Shown: positions 7,788 to 17,269, counted from the first letter of the stretch. The stretch is 64,000 nt of DNA from Pseudoclavibacter terrae (GCF_008831075.1 NZ_WBJX01000004.1:1-64000), one strand, 5' to 3'. A program made the numbers and translations. The notes: a model not told the origin generated them from the sequence alone.

Positions 7788-10755
7788 GGTCGCCTCCCCG
7801 TGCTCCCGTGCCGAGCACGTCGTCATCGTCGTCCTCGAAGTCATCGACGGTGAGCGACGTCACGTCGCGGCGCAGCATCCGCTCGCCGCCGTCGATATCG
7901 TCGCCGTCCAGGTCGTACCAGGGCCGACCGGTGGTCTTCTCACGGCGGCGCACATCGGCGGCGCGAGCCGTGAGGCCCCCGGTCGGGAGGGCGGTGAGGA
8001 GGGTGAGCGCGAGCAGGACGCCCTGCACGATGAGCATCCACCGCCCGAGCGTCGTCCCGGTGTTCGCCGTGTCGAGGGGGCCGGCGACGCTCGGGTCGGT
8101 GGGTTCGAGCGTGGGTCCGACCACCTGCCAGAGCGCGCCGAACTCTGTTGCGCCCGCCGGACGCAGGCCCGGGTTCGCGTCGAGCGACGACACGAGACGG
8201 CCCTCCATCGTCGCCGCGTCGCTGGAACCCTCCGGGACGAGCAGGTACGAGATGCCGAGCGCGTGCAGTTCCTCCGTCGGGCGGAAGAGGGAATCCGAGG
8301 CGAAGTTCACCGCCAGTTCAGCCAAGCGCTGGTCGCCGGAAGAGAACCCGACGCTCGTTGCGCGGAGTGTCGACTGCGAGTCGAGGCTGTCGCCCGTCCC
8401 GCGCTCGAGCCGTACCTCGACCGCGCCGCTCGGGAGGGGCACGATGACGAGCGTGCCCACCTCGTCAGAAGCCCGCCCCTGAGCGTCGACGATGGCGGGG
8501 AGGGACCGGCCGTCGCCCGCGCCGACCAGTGAGTCGCCGCGTGCCACCGCGGTTGCCGGCAGTGCGGCCAGCAGCACGATGCCGGCGATCGTGACGCCGG
8601 CGAGGACGTGCGAGGCGCGCGCTCGGATCGCACCGAGCGTCGCCGCGGCCGCCACCACGGCGCCGAGCCACATGAGCGACTGCGCGCTGCCGGGCCACAG
8701 CGAGATGCTCTCGACGCCGACGTGCGCGAACCCGAGACGGGTTGCCGCCGCACTGGTCACGAACCCGAGGAGGAGGAGCTGGAGACCGAAGAGCGCCGCG
8801 CGCCAGTTGCGGCCACCGGGGGCGAGGACAGCGAGGAGGAACAGGGGTGCCACCAGGACGGCGGCGACGATCGGGGCGAACGGATACGCCTCGAGCTGCC
8901 CGCCAGCCCAGCTTGGATCGGCGACGAGCGAGGTGGGGAATCCGAGGAGCAGCTGCCACGCGTCTGGCGCCGTGCTCGCGAGCGGGACGCCCGGGTCGGC
9001 GAACAGGGCGAGTGGCCTCCCTCGGTTCCATTGCGCGACCGCGAGCGGAGCGAAGAGGACCAGTGTCGGAGCGGCCGTCAGCAGTCGCTGCAGGAACCCG
9101 CGACCGCCGATCACCAGCCAGACGAGCCAGACGACGGCAAGCGGGACCGCGAGGAGCGGAGCGGATGCGATCGCGACTGCGGCGAGCAGGCCCGTGGCGG
9201 CCGCGCGCGACCAGTTCCGGGAAGCGCTCAGGGCGGAGAAGATCAGCCATGGGAGGACGAGGTGCGCGATGACCGCCGCGATGCGTCCTTCGGCCAGCGC
9301 CACCAGCAGCGGGGGCGCGAGCATCCAGGCGAACGCGCCGAAGGCGCGGAGGCCGGCCCGCTTGGTGAGGCGCGCCACGAGGAGCCAGGCGCCCATCGCG
9401 GCCAGCGGGAGGGCGAAGAGGCAGAGCAGCACGATGCTGAGACTCGGGTGCCAGAAGGTGAGGGTGCCGAGCACCGCGAGCACATAGGTGAAGGGGTCTG
9501 CCACGCCGAAGGCCCCGTCGCCCACGTCGCGGACGCCGTACCCCGTCCTCCCCCACAGCGCGCCGACCGAGTCGGCGAGGGGAAGGAGCCCACCACCGGA
9601 CAGCGTCGTCTGACCGATGAGCGGCAGCGCCAGGCCGAGACCGAGGAGCGTGGAGACGAGCAGGACCCAGAGACCGCCGGAGCCGACAAGCGAGTACCGC
9701 TCGCGCTCTTCGTGCGTGAGCGCACGCAGCTCCTCGCGCTGCAGGCCAAGCGTCTTCTGGTTCTCCTCGGCGCTCACGAGCAGCGGCTCGATGACCGCCC
9801 ACGACTCGGTGCGGGTCTTCGCGAACTGCGCCCTCGAGCGAGCTGCGCCCGTCTTGCCGAACGTCACGCGAGCGGCGGAACGGAGCTCGGCGAGGATGCG
9901 CCGCGGGCGCTTCCGAACGAGGTGCCAGACGCCCTTGAGGATGGCGATCGGGATGAGCAGGAGCCGGAGCACGGCGAACGCGGGCGCCGGGGTCTTCGTG
10001 AGGCTGCGGTGCACTCTCGCCGTATCGCGCGCCGCCGCAACGGCGGAGGCGCTCATCGAGGGGTTCATCGCGGCCGTGCCCGGAGCCTCAGGGTCGCAGG
10101 CGACTCGAGCGGACGGGGTCAGCAGCACACGACCGCCGGCGAGCCACACGCGCGTGCAGAAGTCCAGGGCATCGTCAACCGCCGGGAGGCCGGGGTCGAA
10201 ACCGTCGAGCGCCAACCACGGCTCGCGGCGCACCAGCATCCCACCAGCCGCGACCCCGAGCACGTCGGAGTCCTGATCGAACTGGCCCTGATCGAGCTCG
10301 TCCTCGCGAAGGCGGAGGCTCTCACCGTTCTGCAGCATGGACTGCCCGAACTCCACGAGCGTCGCGGCGTCGTCGCTGCGCACCAGCTTCGGACCGGTCA
10401 CCTCGAGCGACGGGTTCCGCTCAGCCGTCGCGAGCAGCTGCTCGAGCGCATCGTGCTCCGGGGCGTTGTCGGCCGCGAGCAGCCAGAGCCAGTCCCCCTC
10501 CGAGTGGAGGCCCTGCTCCTCGAGCACGGCAACGGCTTCGGCGACGGCACCACCGAACGTCGTGTCGGTCTCCAGTGTCAGCAGGATGTCCGGTTCGGAT
10601 GCGCGCATGATGTCGAGCGTCGAATCCGTCGAGGCCAGATTCACCATCACGACGCGCTCGGGGAGGCGCGAGGAGCCCTCGAGCGCGGCGATGGTGCGCT
10701 CGAGCGCGCGCGACGCATCTCGCGCGACAAGGATTGCGGTGACTCCGGGACGCAT
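7774..10755 (-). CDS. Large GT2-type glycosyltransferase fused to a polytopic membrane domain
   Basis: A 993-residue protein. Residues about 1-270 form a family-2 glycosyltransferase domain: nucleotide-sugar fold start GVTAILVARD, a WLWLLAADNAP segment in the DxD position and a GFDPGLPAVDDALDFCTRVW acceptor-loop motif. After a linker there are about 12 transmembrane helices (roughly 420-800), then an extracytoplasmic region, a final helix and an acidic Asp-rich cytoplasmic tail. The arrangement matches actinobacterial GT2 membrane proteins encoded near whiB2 and manB, which are presumed to transfer sugars to a lipid carrier. The ATG at 10755 has TACCAT ending 7 bases upstream, predicting a leaderless mRNA. 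Confidence 0.82.
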   Translation of the reverse strand: MRPGVTAILVARDASRALERTIAALEGSSRLPERVVMVNLASTDSTLDIMRASEPDILLTLETDTTFGGAVAEAVAVLEEQGLHSEGDWLWLLAADNAPEHDALEQLLATAERNPSLEVTGPKLVRSDDAATLVEFGQSMLQNGESLRLREDELDQGQFDQDSDVLGVAAGGMLVRREPWLALDGFDPGLPAVDDALDFCTRVWLAGGRVLLTPSARVACDPEAPGTAAMNPSMSASAVAAARDTARVHRSLTKTPAPAFAVLRLLLIPIAILKGVWHLVRKRPRRILAELRSAARVTFGKTGAARSRAQFAKTRTESWAVIEPLLVSAEENQKTLGLQREELRALTHEERERYSLVGSGGLWVLLVSTLLGLGLALPLIGQTTLSGGGLLPLADSVGALWGRTGYGVRDVGDGAFGVADPFTYVLAVLGTLTFWHPSLSIVLLCLFALPLAAMGAWLLVARLTKRAGLRAFGAFAWMLAPPLLVALAEGRIAAVIAHLVLPWLIFSALSASRNWSRAAATGLLAAVAIASAPLLAVPLAVVWLVWLVIGGRGFLQRLLTAAPTLVLFAPLAVAQWNRGRPLALFADPGVPLASTAPDAWQLLLGFPTSLVADPSWAGGQLEAYPFAPIVAAVLVAPLFLLAVLAPGGRNWRAALFGLQLLLLGFVTSAAATRLGFAHVGVESISLWPGSAQSLMWLGAVVAAAATLGAIRARASHVLAGVTIAGIVLLAALPATAVARGDSLVGAGDGRSLPAIVDAQGRASDEVGTLVIVPLPSGAVEVRLERGTGDSLDSQSTLRATSVGFSSGDQRLAELAVNFASDSLFRPTEELHALGISYLLVPEGSSDAATMEGRLVSSLDANPGLRPAGATEFGALWQVVGPTLEPTDPSVAGPLDTANTGTTLGRWMLIVQGVLLALTLLTALPTGGLTARAADVRRREKTTGRPWYDLDGDDIDGGERMLRRDVTSLTVDDFEDDDDDVLGTGARGGDHDAR

Positions 10756-10762
10756 TGAACGA

Positions 10763-10768
10763 ATGGTA
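10763..10768 (-). promoter_or_regulatory. -10 box of a leaderless promoter for the large GT2 gene
   Basis: TACCAT on the minus strand, 7 bases before the ATG at 10755; no Shine-Dalgarno is present. Confidence 0.55.
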
Positions 10769-10873
10769 TTCGGGTCCCCCGGGCGATCTCGCATTGCGGG
10801 CGGCAAGCCGCGACACGCGTCGACGCGCGCTGGCTCGCGTCCCGCATCCCGCTCGTGTGCTGACGGATGCACG

Positions 10874-10910
10874 AAGGGCCCCGTCCGACCGGAGTCGAGA
10901 CGGGGCCCTT
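10874..10910 (-). terminator. Intrinsic terminator after whiB2
   Basis: A perfect 12-bp G/C-rich stem, AAGGGCCCCGTC with its complement (10874-10885 and 10899-10910), separates whiB2 from the downstream glycosyltransferase gene, which has its own promoter. Confidence 0.8.
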
Positions 10911-10986
10911 CCTGCTCGTGCACTGTCGCCAGAGGCTGACTGGCCAGACGCTACGGCCCGGGCCTCGCGCCCGTGGCCCGCGCGGC

Positions 10987-11304
10987 TCAGGCTTGCTTGC
11001 GCAGCTTGCGCCGCTCCCGTTCGCTCAGCCCACCCCAGATGCCGAAGCGCTCATCGTTGGAGAGCGCGTACTCGAGGCAGTCGCTCCGGACCTCGCAGGA
11101 ATCGCAGATGCGCTTCGCGTCGCGCGTCGAGCCGCCCTTCTCCGGGAAGAAGGCCTCGGGGTCGACCTGCGCGCACAGCGCGTCTGCCTGCCAGGCGAGC
11201 GGGTTGTCGTCTCCGACATTCCTGCGGACTCCTGGGACGCCGAGGACGACCGGGTCGACATACCAGTCTTCGGGAACCGAGGGGTTCCTCCCTGGAATTG
11301 CCAT
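10987..11304 (-). CDS. whiB2: WhiB-family iron-sulfur transcriptional regulator, WhiB2/WhmD type
   Basis: A 105-residue regulator. The four Fe-S ligands are Cys44, Cys67, Cys70 and Cys76 (C-X22-C-X2-C-X5-C), followed by the turn GIWGGLSERERR and a basic C terminus. The segment AFFPEKGGSTRDAKRICDSC is that of WhiB2/WhmD, linked to septation and cell division in mycobacteria, rather than WhiB1 or WhiB7. It acts by binding the principal sigma factor. The ATG at 11304 has GGGGAG about 8 bases upstream and a normal 5' UTR, unlike its leaderless neighbours. A strong promoter with an overlapping inverted repeat lies upstream. Gene order around it mirrors the M. tuberculosis whiB2 region. Confidence 0.93.
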   Translation of the reverse strand: MAIPGRNPSVPEDWYVDPVVLGVPGVRRNVGDDNPLAWQADALCAQVDPEAFFPEKGGSTRDAKRICDSCEVRSDCLEYALSNDERFGIWGGLSERERRKLRKQA

Positions 11305-11354
11305 ATCACGTTCTCCCCACGTTGCTTGCGGGCACCTGCCCGCGCGTCGGAATC

Positions 11355-11384
11355 ATTACATCGTTGTAATTCACCCCGCGTCAA
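11355..11384 (-). promoter_or_regulatory. whiB2 promoter with overlapping inverted-repeat operator
   Basis: On the minus strand TTGACG (11379-11384) and TGTAAT (11355-11360), spaced 18 bases, make a near-consensus vegetative promoter. ATTACA-N4-TGTAAT (11355-11370) is a perfect 6-bp inverted repeat covering the -10 box and part of the spacer, a good position for a repressor or autoregulator. The binding protein is unknown. Confidence 0.6.
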
Positions 11385-11521
11385 GTCGAAAGCCCTCAAC
11401 ACTAAGCCCGGTCTTGAGACTTTTCGGAGAAGCCGCGCGGGTTTGGCGACGGCGTGTCGCCGAGGATCCCCTAAGGGACCAGGAAACGACGCGCCAGAAC
11501 GTCCGCGCCGGAAATTCCCAG

Positions 11522-12853
11522 CTAGTCGGCGTGTCGCATCGGCACCGTGTCGCGCCTGTCGAGGCCCGGGCCCGCGGCGAAGAGGTCGACCGAGCCGATC
11601 ACGCGCACCGGCAGCTCGTCCGGGGTCACGAAGACAGACTCGCCCGCCGAGATGGACGCGGTCGTCTTGGCTCCCTCGAGGCGGGCCTCCCCCTCCAGGC
11701 ACAGCAGCATCGTCGGCCCGTCGAGGTGGATGGTCTTGACCGTGTCGGCAGGGCTCGGCACGACGCGTACGAGGCGGAAGTCGGGGATCTCGGGCCGATA
11801 CTCCTCGACACCGTCCTGGATGCGCGTCGCCGCGATGTACGGCGGGGGCACCGGCGCGAAGTCCAGCCGTGCGAGCAGCTCCGGGATATCGATGTGCTTC
11901 GGCGTGAGCCCGCCGCGCAGCACGTTGTCGGACGCCGCCATGATCTCGATGCCGAGTCCGCGGACGTAGGCGTGCATGTTCCCCGCCGGGAGGAAGATGG
12001 CCTCACCACGACGGATCGTGATGTGGTTGAGCAGGAGCGCGAGCGCGATCCCGGGGTCACCCGGATACATGCGTGCGAGCGTCGCGATGATGCCGCGCTC
12101 CCGAGCGAAGCGCTCGGCCTGGTCACCGGCGTCGTCTCCCGCGAGCGCAACCCGGGACACTGCGGCGACGAGTTCATCAACCGCCTCGCCTCCCTCGAGG
12201 AGCCACGTGACGAGGCCCCGGAGGTCCTCGCCGGTGGCGAGCGCGCGGACTCGAGCGCTGAAGTCCGCGAGCGCGGCGCGCCCGGCGCCCGGCTGCTCTT
12301 CGTCCGCATCCGCCCGCTTGGCGAAGTCGCCGACCACGGCCGCGACCTCGCCGAAGTCGCGGAAGCCGGCAAGGGCATCCATCGTCTCGCTCAGAGCGAG
12401 GAGCATCTCCGGCTTGTGGAGCGGGTCCTTGTAGTTGCGCTCCGGCGCGCTGAGAGGGATGCCTGCCGCATTCTCCCGATCGAACCCGCGACGGGCATCC
12501 GCCAGCGTCGGGTGCACCTGCAGCGACAACGGCGCCGCCGCCGAGAGGACCTTCAAGAGGTACGGGAGCCCCGGCCCATCACCCTCTCGCAGGCCCATGG
12601 CGTACCGCCCGAGCGTGGCCACCGGCTCCTGCGCGATCCAGGCGTCGAGCGTCCTCGCCCCACCCGCCAGTTCGGGGTCGACGATACGACTCGGCGCCCC
12701 CGGATGCGCACCGAGCCAGAGCTCGGCTTGCGGCACCCCATCCCAGTCCGCGTCGTCGAGGGTGCAGGCACCCGTCGTGCCGAGGAGCTGCGAGATCGAT
12801 CCCGGGGCACCCCAGGCGTAGTCGCGGGGCGCATTCTTCAGTGGCAGAAACAT
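11522..12853 (-). CDS. manA: Mannose-6-phosphate isomerase, class I
   Basis: Zinc enzyme interconverting fructose 6-phosphate and mannose 6-phosphate, the entry to GDP-mannose. The 443 residues are typical for type I enzymes. Zinc and substrate motifs are present: SLQVHPTLADA (Gln-Val-His), HKPEMLLAL (Glu ligand) and NHITIRRGEAIFLPAGNMHAY (second His), followed by the C-terminal cupin. The ATG at 12853 has TAGCCT ending 7 bases upstream (12861-12866), predicting a leaderless mRNA. With manB a few kilobases away, the window has two consecutive steps of mannose activation; no GDP-mannose pyrophosphorylase is seen. Confidence 0.95.
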   Translation of the reverse strand: MFLPLKNAPRDYAWGAPGSISQLLGTTGACTLDDADWDGVPQAELWLGAHPGAPSRIVDPELAGGARTLDAWIAQEPVATLGRYAMGLREGDGPGLPYLLKVLSAAAPLSLQVHPTLADARRGFDRENAAGIPLSAPERNYKDPLHKPEMLLALSETMDALAGFRDFGEVAAVVGDFAKRADADEEQPGAGRAALADFSARVRALATGEDLRGLVTWLLEGGEAVDELVAAVSRVALAGDDAGDQAERFARERGIIATLARMYPGDPGIALALLLNHITIRRGEAIFLPAGNMHAYVRGLGIEIMAASDNVLRGGLTPKHIDIPELLARLDFAPVPPPYIAATRIQDGVEEYRPEIPDFRLVRVVPSPADTVKTIHLDGPTMLLCLEGEARLEGAKTTASISAGESVFVTPDELPVRVIGSVDLFAAGPGLDRRDTVPMRHAD

Positions 12854-12860
12854 CACGCGA

Positions 12861-12866
12861 AGGCTA
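12861..12866 (-). promoter_or_regulatory. -10 box of a leaderless manA promoter
   Basis: TAGCCT on the minus strand, 7 bases before the ATG at 12853. Confidence 0.55.
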
Positions 12867-13082
12867 CCGAATCTCGGTCCGCCTGTGGGAGAGGTACGAC
12901 GAACTGCATGCCAGATACAAGGGTGCGCACCCAGCCCGCGCCCGACTTCATGGATTCCACCAACCCGGTGGCGCACGCGGTTCACCTCTTCGTAAGCTCG
13001 CGGAGCGCTCGATTCATCGCCGAAGGCAACGCAGCCACGGTCTCGCAGCGCCCCACCCCGCTCGACCAGGAACAGGACGGTC

Positions 13083-14270
13083 ATGGACGACAACGAGTTT
13101 CAGCTGCTGCCAGGCGACTTCACCGGGCTCGAGGCCGAGCTCTCTCCGGAGGAGAAGGGCCTGATCTCGAACCTCCGCGACTACCTCGAGCGGGATGTGC
13201 GCCCCGTGATCGACGCGCACTGGGAGGCTGCGACCTTCCCGCACGAGATCGTGCAGGGCCTCGCCGAGGCCGGCGTCGTCGGCCTCGCGTTCGAGGAGAC
13301 CAGACGATTCGAGAACTCGGCGGTCTTCCGCGGGTGGACTGCCCTCGAGCTCGCTCGCGTCGATGCGAGCGTCGCGACCTACATCGGCGTGCAGAACGGC
13401 CTGGCCCTCGGCGCCATCGGGCTCTGCGGGTCGGTCGCTCAGCGCGAACGCTGGCTCCCCGCGCTGGCGTCCGGTGAGATCGTCGGTGCCTTCGGCCTCA
13501 CCGAACCCGGTTCCGGCAGCGACTCCGCCAGGGGGCTCACGACGACCGCCGAGCGCGTCGGCGACGAATGGGTGCTCAACGGCGCGAAGCGCTGGATCGG
13601 GAACGCGACCTTCGCGGACATCGTCGTGATCTGGGCCAAGGATGTGGCGGACGGACAGGTCAAGGGCTTCGTGGTCGACACCTCGCTTCCCGGCTTCACC
13701 GCGACGAAGATCGAGCGGAAGGTCTCGCTCCGCATCGTGCAGAACGCCGACATCACGCTCGACGGCGTGCGCGTGCCCGCCGACGCCAAGCTCGAGCATG
13801 CCAATTCGTTCAAGGACACCGCCCGTGTGCTCCGCAAGACCAGGGCGGAGGTCGCATGGCTCGCGACGGGCATCGCCGTCGGCGCCTACGAGACCGCCCT
13901 CGCCTACGCGAAGGATCGGCTCCAGTTCGGCGCGCCCATCGCGGCACGACAGCTCATCCAGGAGCGCCTCGTCGACGCGCTCGGACTCATCACCTCGAGC
14001 ATCACGCTCTGCGTTCGCGTGTCGCAGCTCGACGACGACGACGCGCAGCGCGACGAGCACTCGGCGCTCGCGAAGGCCGTGGCCACGAGCAACATGCGAC
14101 AGGTCGTCGCCCTCGCCCGCGAGGTCTGCGGGGGCAACGGCATCGTCGCCGACTACGGCGTCGGCCGGTTCTTCGCGGATGCGGAGGCCATCTACTCGTA
14201 CGAGGGAACCAGGGAGATGAACACCCTCATCGTCGGCAGGTCGATCACGGGCCACGCGGCGTTCGTGTGA
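13083..14270 (+). CDS. Acyl-CoA dehydrogenase (glutaryl-CoA dehydrogenase-like)
   Basis: FAD-dependent dehydrogenase of 395 residues that introduces a 2,3 double bond into an acyl-CoA. The order is the N-terminal helical domain, the beta domain with the FAD/substrate motif FGLTEPGSGSDSA and the WIGNATFADI segment, then the C-terminal helical domain with the catalytic base Glu374 in YSYEGTREMN. The Tyr-Glu-Gly-Thr-Arg context and overall length resemble glutaryl-CoA dehydrogenases and related actinobacterial enzymes, but the substrate cannot be fixed from sequence. An AGGA-type Shine-Dalgarno precedes the ATG. It stands alone between manA (divergent) and the polysaccharide locus. The 230-base gap before it shows no further gene. 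Confidence 0.88.
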   Translation: MDDNEFQLLPGDFTGLEAELSPEEKGLISNLRDYLERDVRPVIDAHWEAATFPHEIVQGLAEAGVVGLAFEETRRFENSAVFRGWTALELARVDASVATYIGVQNGLALGAIGLCGSVAQRERWLPALASGEIVGAFGLTEPGSGSDSARGLTTTAERVGDEWVLNGAKRWIGNATFADIVVIWAKDVADGQVKGFVVDTSLPGFTATKIERKVSLRIVQNADITLDGVRVPADAKLEHANSFKDTARVLRKTRAEVAWLATGIAVGAYETALAYAKDRLQFGAPIAARQLIQERLVDALGLITSSITLCVRVSQLDDDDAQRDEHSALAKAVATSNMRQVVALAREVCGGNGIVADYGVGRFFADAEAIYSYEGTREMNTLIVGRSITGHAAFV

Positions 14271-14330
14271 GCGGCGCCGCCCGTCGCGCGGCCCGCGGTT
14301 CCGGCGGACCAGCACCGATCGGGTCCGCGA

Positions 14331-15821
14331 GTGAGCGAGAATAGGCCGGTGAGCTCCACCCGAATCCCCGCAGACTCCATCGCGACCGAACGCGCCCCGT
14401 GGCGTCGATTCGTGTCTCGAGTACCCGGGAGCCCCGGGCTCACGGCCTTCGCGACGTTCACGTTCTTCACGGCCTTCGCCGGCGACTTCTGGCGCAACCT
14501 CTTGACCTGGTACGGCTTCGGCGTCGTCGTCGCGATCATCATCGGCGTCGCGATCTGGCTCCTCGCCAGCAAGAAGCCCCTCCCGAAGATCATGCATCTT
14601 CCGTCGGCGCTCGTCGCCTTCGTCGTCTGGTGCGCCTTCTCCATCATCTGGTCCGCCTACCGACCCGAGTCGCTTCTCGGCTTCGGCATCCAGCTCGTGA
14701 CGGTGATCGTCGCCCTCGCCCTCGCCGTCTCCCTCACGAAGCCGCAGTTCCTGCGCGCCTTCAGCGCGGCCATGCGCTGGATCCTGGGCCTCTCGCTCGC
14801 GTTCGAGGTCCTCGTCGCGATCTTCTTCCCCGCTGGCGTGCTGCCCCTCGCCCTCCTCATCCCCGGTCAGCTCGAGCGGGTCTCCGGCATCCCCGGCGCC
14901 ACCGCCGAGACCGTGCCAGCCGCGTTCCTGTGGAGCCAGGGGCACATCTTCGCCGGCAGCGCCATCCAGGGCATCCTCGGCAACCGCAACCTGCTCGCCA
15001 TGGCCGCGCTCCTGTGCGTCATCGCCGTCGCCGTGCAGTGGTACGCCAAGCAGATGAAGCGGTGGCCGGCGATCACCTGGATCGTGCTCGGCCTGGTCGC
15101 CATCCTCCTGTGCAAGTCGGCCACCGTCTTCGTGGGATGCGCTGTCGTGCTCCTCGCAGTGGCCCTCGTCTTCATCGCACGCCCGCTCAGCAACGCGCAG
15201 CGGTGGGGCATGTACGGCGCAGTCTTCGCCATCATGCTCGTCGTCGGCTGGATCGTGCTGCAGTTCAACACGCAGCTCTTCGGCCTCATCAACCGTTCGA
15301 GTGACATGTCGGGGCGCGGCGACATCTGGGCCGAGGTCGGTCGACTCGGCAGCGAGCACTGGCTCACCGGCATGGGGTGGATCAGCTACTGGGCCCCGTG
15401 GGTGGAGCCGTTCAAGGGACTCCTCGTCGTCGACGGAGTGCACTTCCTGCAGGCCCACAACGCCTACCTCGACGTGTGGATGCAGACGGGCCTCATCGGT
15501 GCGTTCTTCTTCGTCGGCATCGTGCTCTCGACCCTCATCCGCACCTGGTGGCTCGCCGTCGACCGCCCGCAGACCGACGCGAGCGGGCCGCGGGACTTCC
15601 CGCCGACGGCGATGCTCGCGTTCCTCCTCATGGTCGCCCTCACCGTGCAGTCGCTGACCGAGTCGCGCCTCCTCGTCGAAGGCAACTGGCTGCTGCTCTG
15701 CTACCTCGCCATCTACTCGAAGCTGCGCATCCAGGACCTCCCCGCGCTGCCGAGGCGCACCATCTCGACGAAGACGGGGCCCCTGCCGATCGTCGAGCGC
15801 AACAAGCTCGAGGGCGTCTGA
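14331..15821 (+). CDS. O-antigen ligase/Wzy-like membrane protein
   Basis: A 496-residue protein with about 10-12 transmembrane helices and a large extracytoplasmic loop typical of the Wzy_C/WaaL family: GRGDIWAEVG, a Trp-rich segment, and HNAYLDVWMQTGLIG, where His is the catalytic residue conserved in ligases. These enzymes transfer a polyprenyl-linked glycan to an acceptor or polymerise it at the outer face of the membrane. Because the locus also has an ABC exporter, a ligase role is more likely than a Wzy polymerase. Starts are GTG 14331 or in-frame GTG 14349; neither has a clear Shine-Dalgarno. It converges on the next gene with only 13 bases between stops. Confidence 0.82.
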   Translation: MSENRPVSSTRIPADSIATERAPWRRFVSRVPGSPGLTAFATFTFFTAFAGDFWRNLLTWYGFGVVVAIIIGVAIWLLASKKPLPKIMHLPSALVAFVVWCAFSIIWSAYRPESLLGFGIQLVTVIVALALAVSLTKPQFLRAFSAAMRWILGLSLAFEVLVAIFFPAGVLPLALLIPGQLERVSGIPGATAETVPAAFLWSQGHIFAGSAIQGILGNRNLLAMAALLCVIAVAVQWYAKQMKRWPAITWIVLGLVAILLCKSATVFVGCAVVLLAVALVFIARPLSNAQRWGMYGAVFAIMLVVGWIVLQFNTQLFGLINRSSDMSGRGDIWAEVGRLGSEHWLTGMGWISYWAPWVEPFKGLLVVDGVHFLQAHNAYLDVWMQTGLIGAFFFVGIVLSTLIRTWWLAVDRPQTDASGPRDFPPTAMLAFLLMVALTVQSLTESRLLVEGNWLLLCYLAIYSKLRIQDLPALPRRTISTKTGPLPIVERNKLEGV

Positions 15822-15834
15822 CGCTTCTCCTGAG

Positions 15835-17202
15835 CTACTTCCCGGCGTCGCGGAGCAGGTCGTCGCAGGCGAGCTCGAAGGACTTGCCGGGGGCGACGGC
15901 GAACACGCGCTGGCCCTCCGGCTCTCCGACACAGGTCGTGACCGCCTCGCGGTACTGTGCCGACCAGGCGGGCACGGCACTGCGATCATCAGGCACCGTC
16001 GCCCACTGCGACACCACCGAGGCCCCGACGGCGAGCAGGAGGGCCGCGGCGGCCACGCGAGCAGCACGTGGAGCGCGCACTCCCCAGCGCTCGACGACCG
16101 CAGACGCCGCGAGGGGGAAGCTCGCAAGCGCGAAGATCGCCGCCGCGGCCCCGTAGCGGATGTCGATCTGCGCGGTGAGCCAGTCGCCGCCCTCGAACCG
16201 GGCGAACTGGAAGATCGTCAGCGGGTTGACCAGGAGCGTGCCGCCGAATGCTGCAGCCGAGACCAACAGCAGCGCGGCGAGAGCCACGCGCTGCGGCCGC
16301 CGTCCGATCGTCATCACGAGCCCTGCCGCGAGCGCGAAGGGCACGAAGGCCAGCAGCAGGATGCCCGTCCCCTGACTCGCGAGCACCACCGCGTTCGACT
16401 CCGTGTCTCCGCTCCAGACGGGCAGCAGCGCCGTCGCGCCCCAGCCGACGAGCACGTCGGCGACGGAGATGGGACCGTGCGGGGCGTTGAACTGGGGCCG
16501 GGGGGCGATCAGCCACGTCACGAGCTGAGGCAGGACGCCCAGGAGGGCACCGGCGAGCAGGAGCCACACCGCGCGGCCGCGATCCCAGAGGAGACGAAGC
16601 AGCAGGATGGGCAGCGCGACGATCGCCTGGACCTCCGTCAGGAAGCAGACGAAGACGACACCGGCCCAGAACGCCCGCTCCGCCCTGGATACGTCGCTTC
16701 TGGCGAGGAAGATCCACACCACCAGCCACAGGCAGTACGTGTGGAGGTTCGCGAGGTCGCCGAGCAGCTCGCGGCTGATGAGCGGCACGAGCACGGGGAC
16801 AAGAGCGACCGCGACTCGCGCGGGCAGCCACGTGACGATTCCCCTGGCCAGGCGGAACGTGCCGGCGCAGACCAGAGCAGTCGCCAGGAGGCTCAGGGAC
16901 GAGACCGCCACACCGAAGTTGTCGCGAGGGAAGAGCTCCGAGGCGACGACCGTGAACACCCTTGGCAGGAAGTGCTGGTAGCCGGCGTACGGGTGGAACA
17001 GCGTGGCGAGGCTGCCGAGCTCGATCTGCTCGCGCAGGAACGTATCGCCGTCCTCCGCCCAGAGCACTCCGTGCGCCCCAGCCGGCACTCGGAGCCAGGC
17101 CAGCACGAGGGCCACGGCGAAGACACCGGCCAACCAGGCGGACTCACGGTGTGGAGCGAGTCGCCATCGTTCCGACTCGGAACCGACTGCTCGCTCGCTC
17201 AT
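15835..17202 (-). CDS. Polytopic membrane protein, putative GT-C type glycosyltransferase (paralogue 1)
   Basis: A 455-residue protein with about 10 hydrophobic helices. After the first helix is a conserved acidic loop, VLWAEDGDTFLREQIELG, then LATLFHPYAGYQHFLPRVF. An acidic motif in the first extracytoplasmic loop is the usual catalytic signature of GT-C enzymes that use polyprenyl-phosphate sugars, so that role is inferred. The protein at 19332-20714 carries the same motifs, and the two flank the coiled-coil/RgpF pair. The C terminus ends in a small extracytoplasmic domain with two cysteines. The ATG at 17202 has TAGCAT ending 6 bases upstream. Confidence 0.65.
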   Translation of the reverse strand: MSERAVGSESERWRLAPHRESAWLAGVFAVALVLAWLRVPAGAHGVLWAEDGDTFLREQIELGSLATLFHPYAGYQHFLPRVFTVVASELFPRDNFGVAVSSLSLLATALVCAGTFRLARGIVTWLPARVAVALVPVLVPLISRELLGDLANLHTYCLWLVVWIFLARSDVSRAERAFWAGVVFVCFLTEVQAIVALPILLLRLLWDRGRAVWLLLAGALLGVLPQLVTWLIAPRPQFNAPHGPISVADVLVGWGATALLPVWSGDTESNAVVLASQGTGILLLAFVPFALAAGLVMTIGRRPQRVALAALLLVSAAAFGGTLLVNPLTIFQFARFEGGDWLTAQIDIRYGAAAAIFALASFPLAASAVVERWGVRAPRAARVAAAALLLAVGASVVSQWATVPDDRSAVPAWSAQYREAVTTCVGEPEGQRVFAVAPGKSFELACDDLLRDAGK

Positions 17203-17208
17203 TCGTCG

Positions 17209-17214
17209 ATGCTA
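17209..17214 (-). promoter_or_regulatory. -10 box of a leaderless promoter (GT-C paralogue 1)
   Basis: TAGCAT on the minus strand, 6 bases before the ATG at 17202. Confidence 0.5.
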
Positions 17215-17269
17215 TCCGCCGCCAAGCCGGCCCCGCGGCGAGGGAGACGGACACGGGAGTCACCGGCGA

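Noticed and set aside
13014-16127. 1037-codon minus-strand frame across acyl-CoA dehydrogenase and ligase-like genes
   Set aside because: Antisense to two genes with clear motifs; extreme Glu/Asp/Arg content marks a codon-bias shadow.
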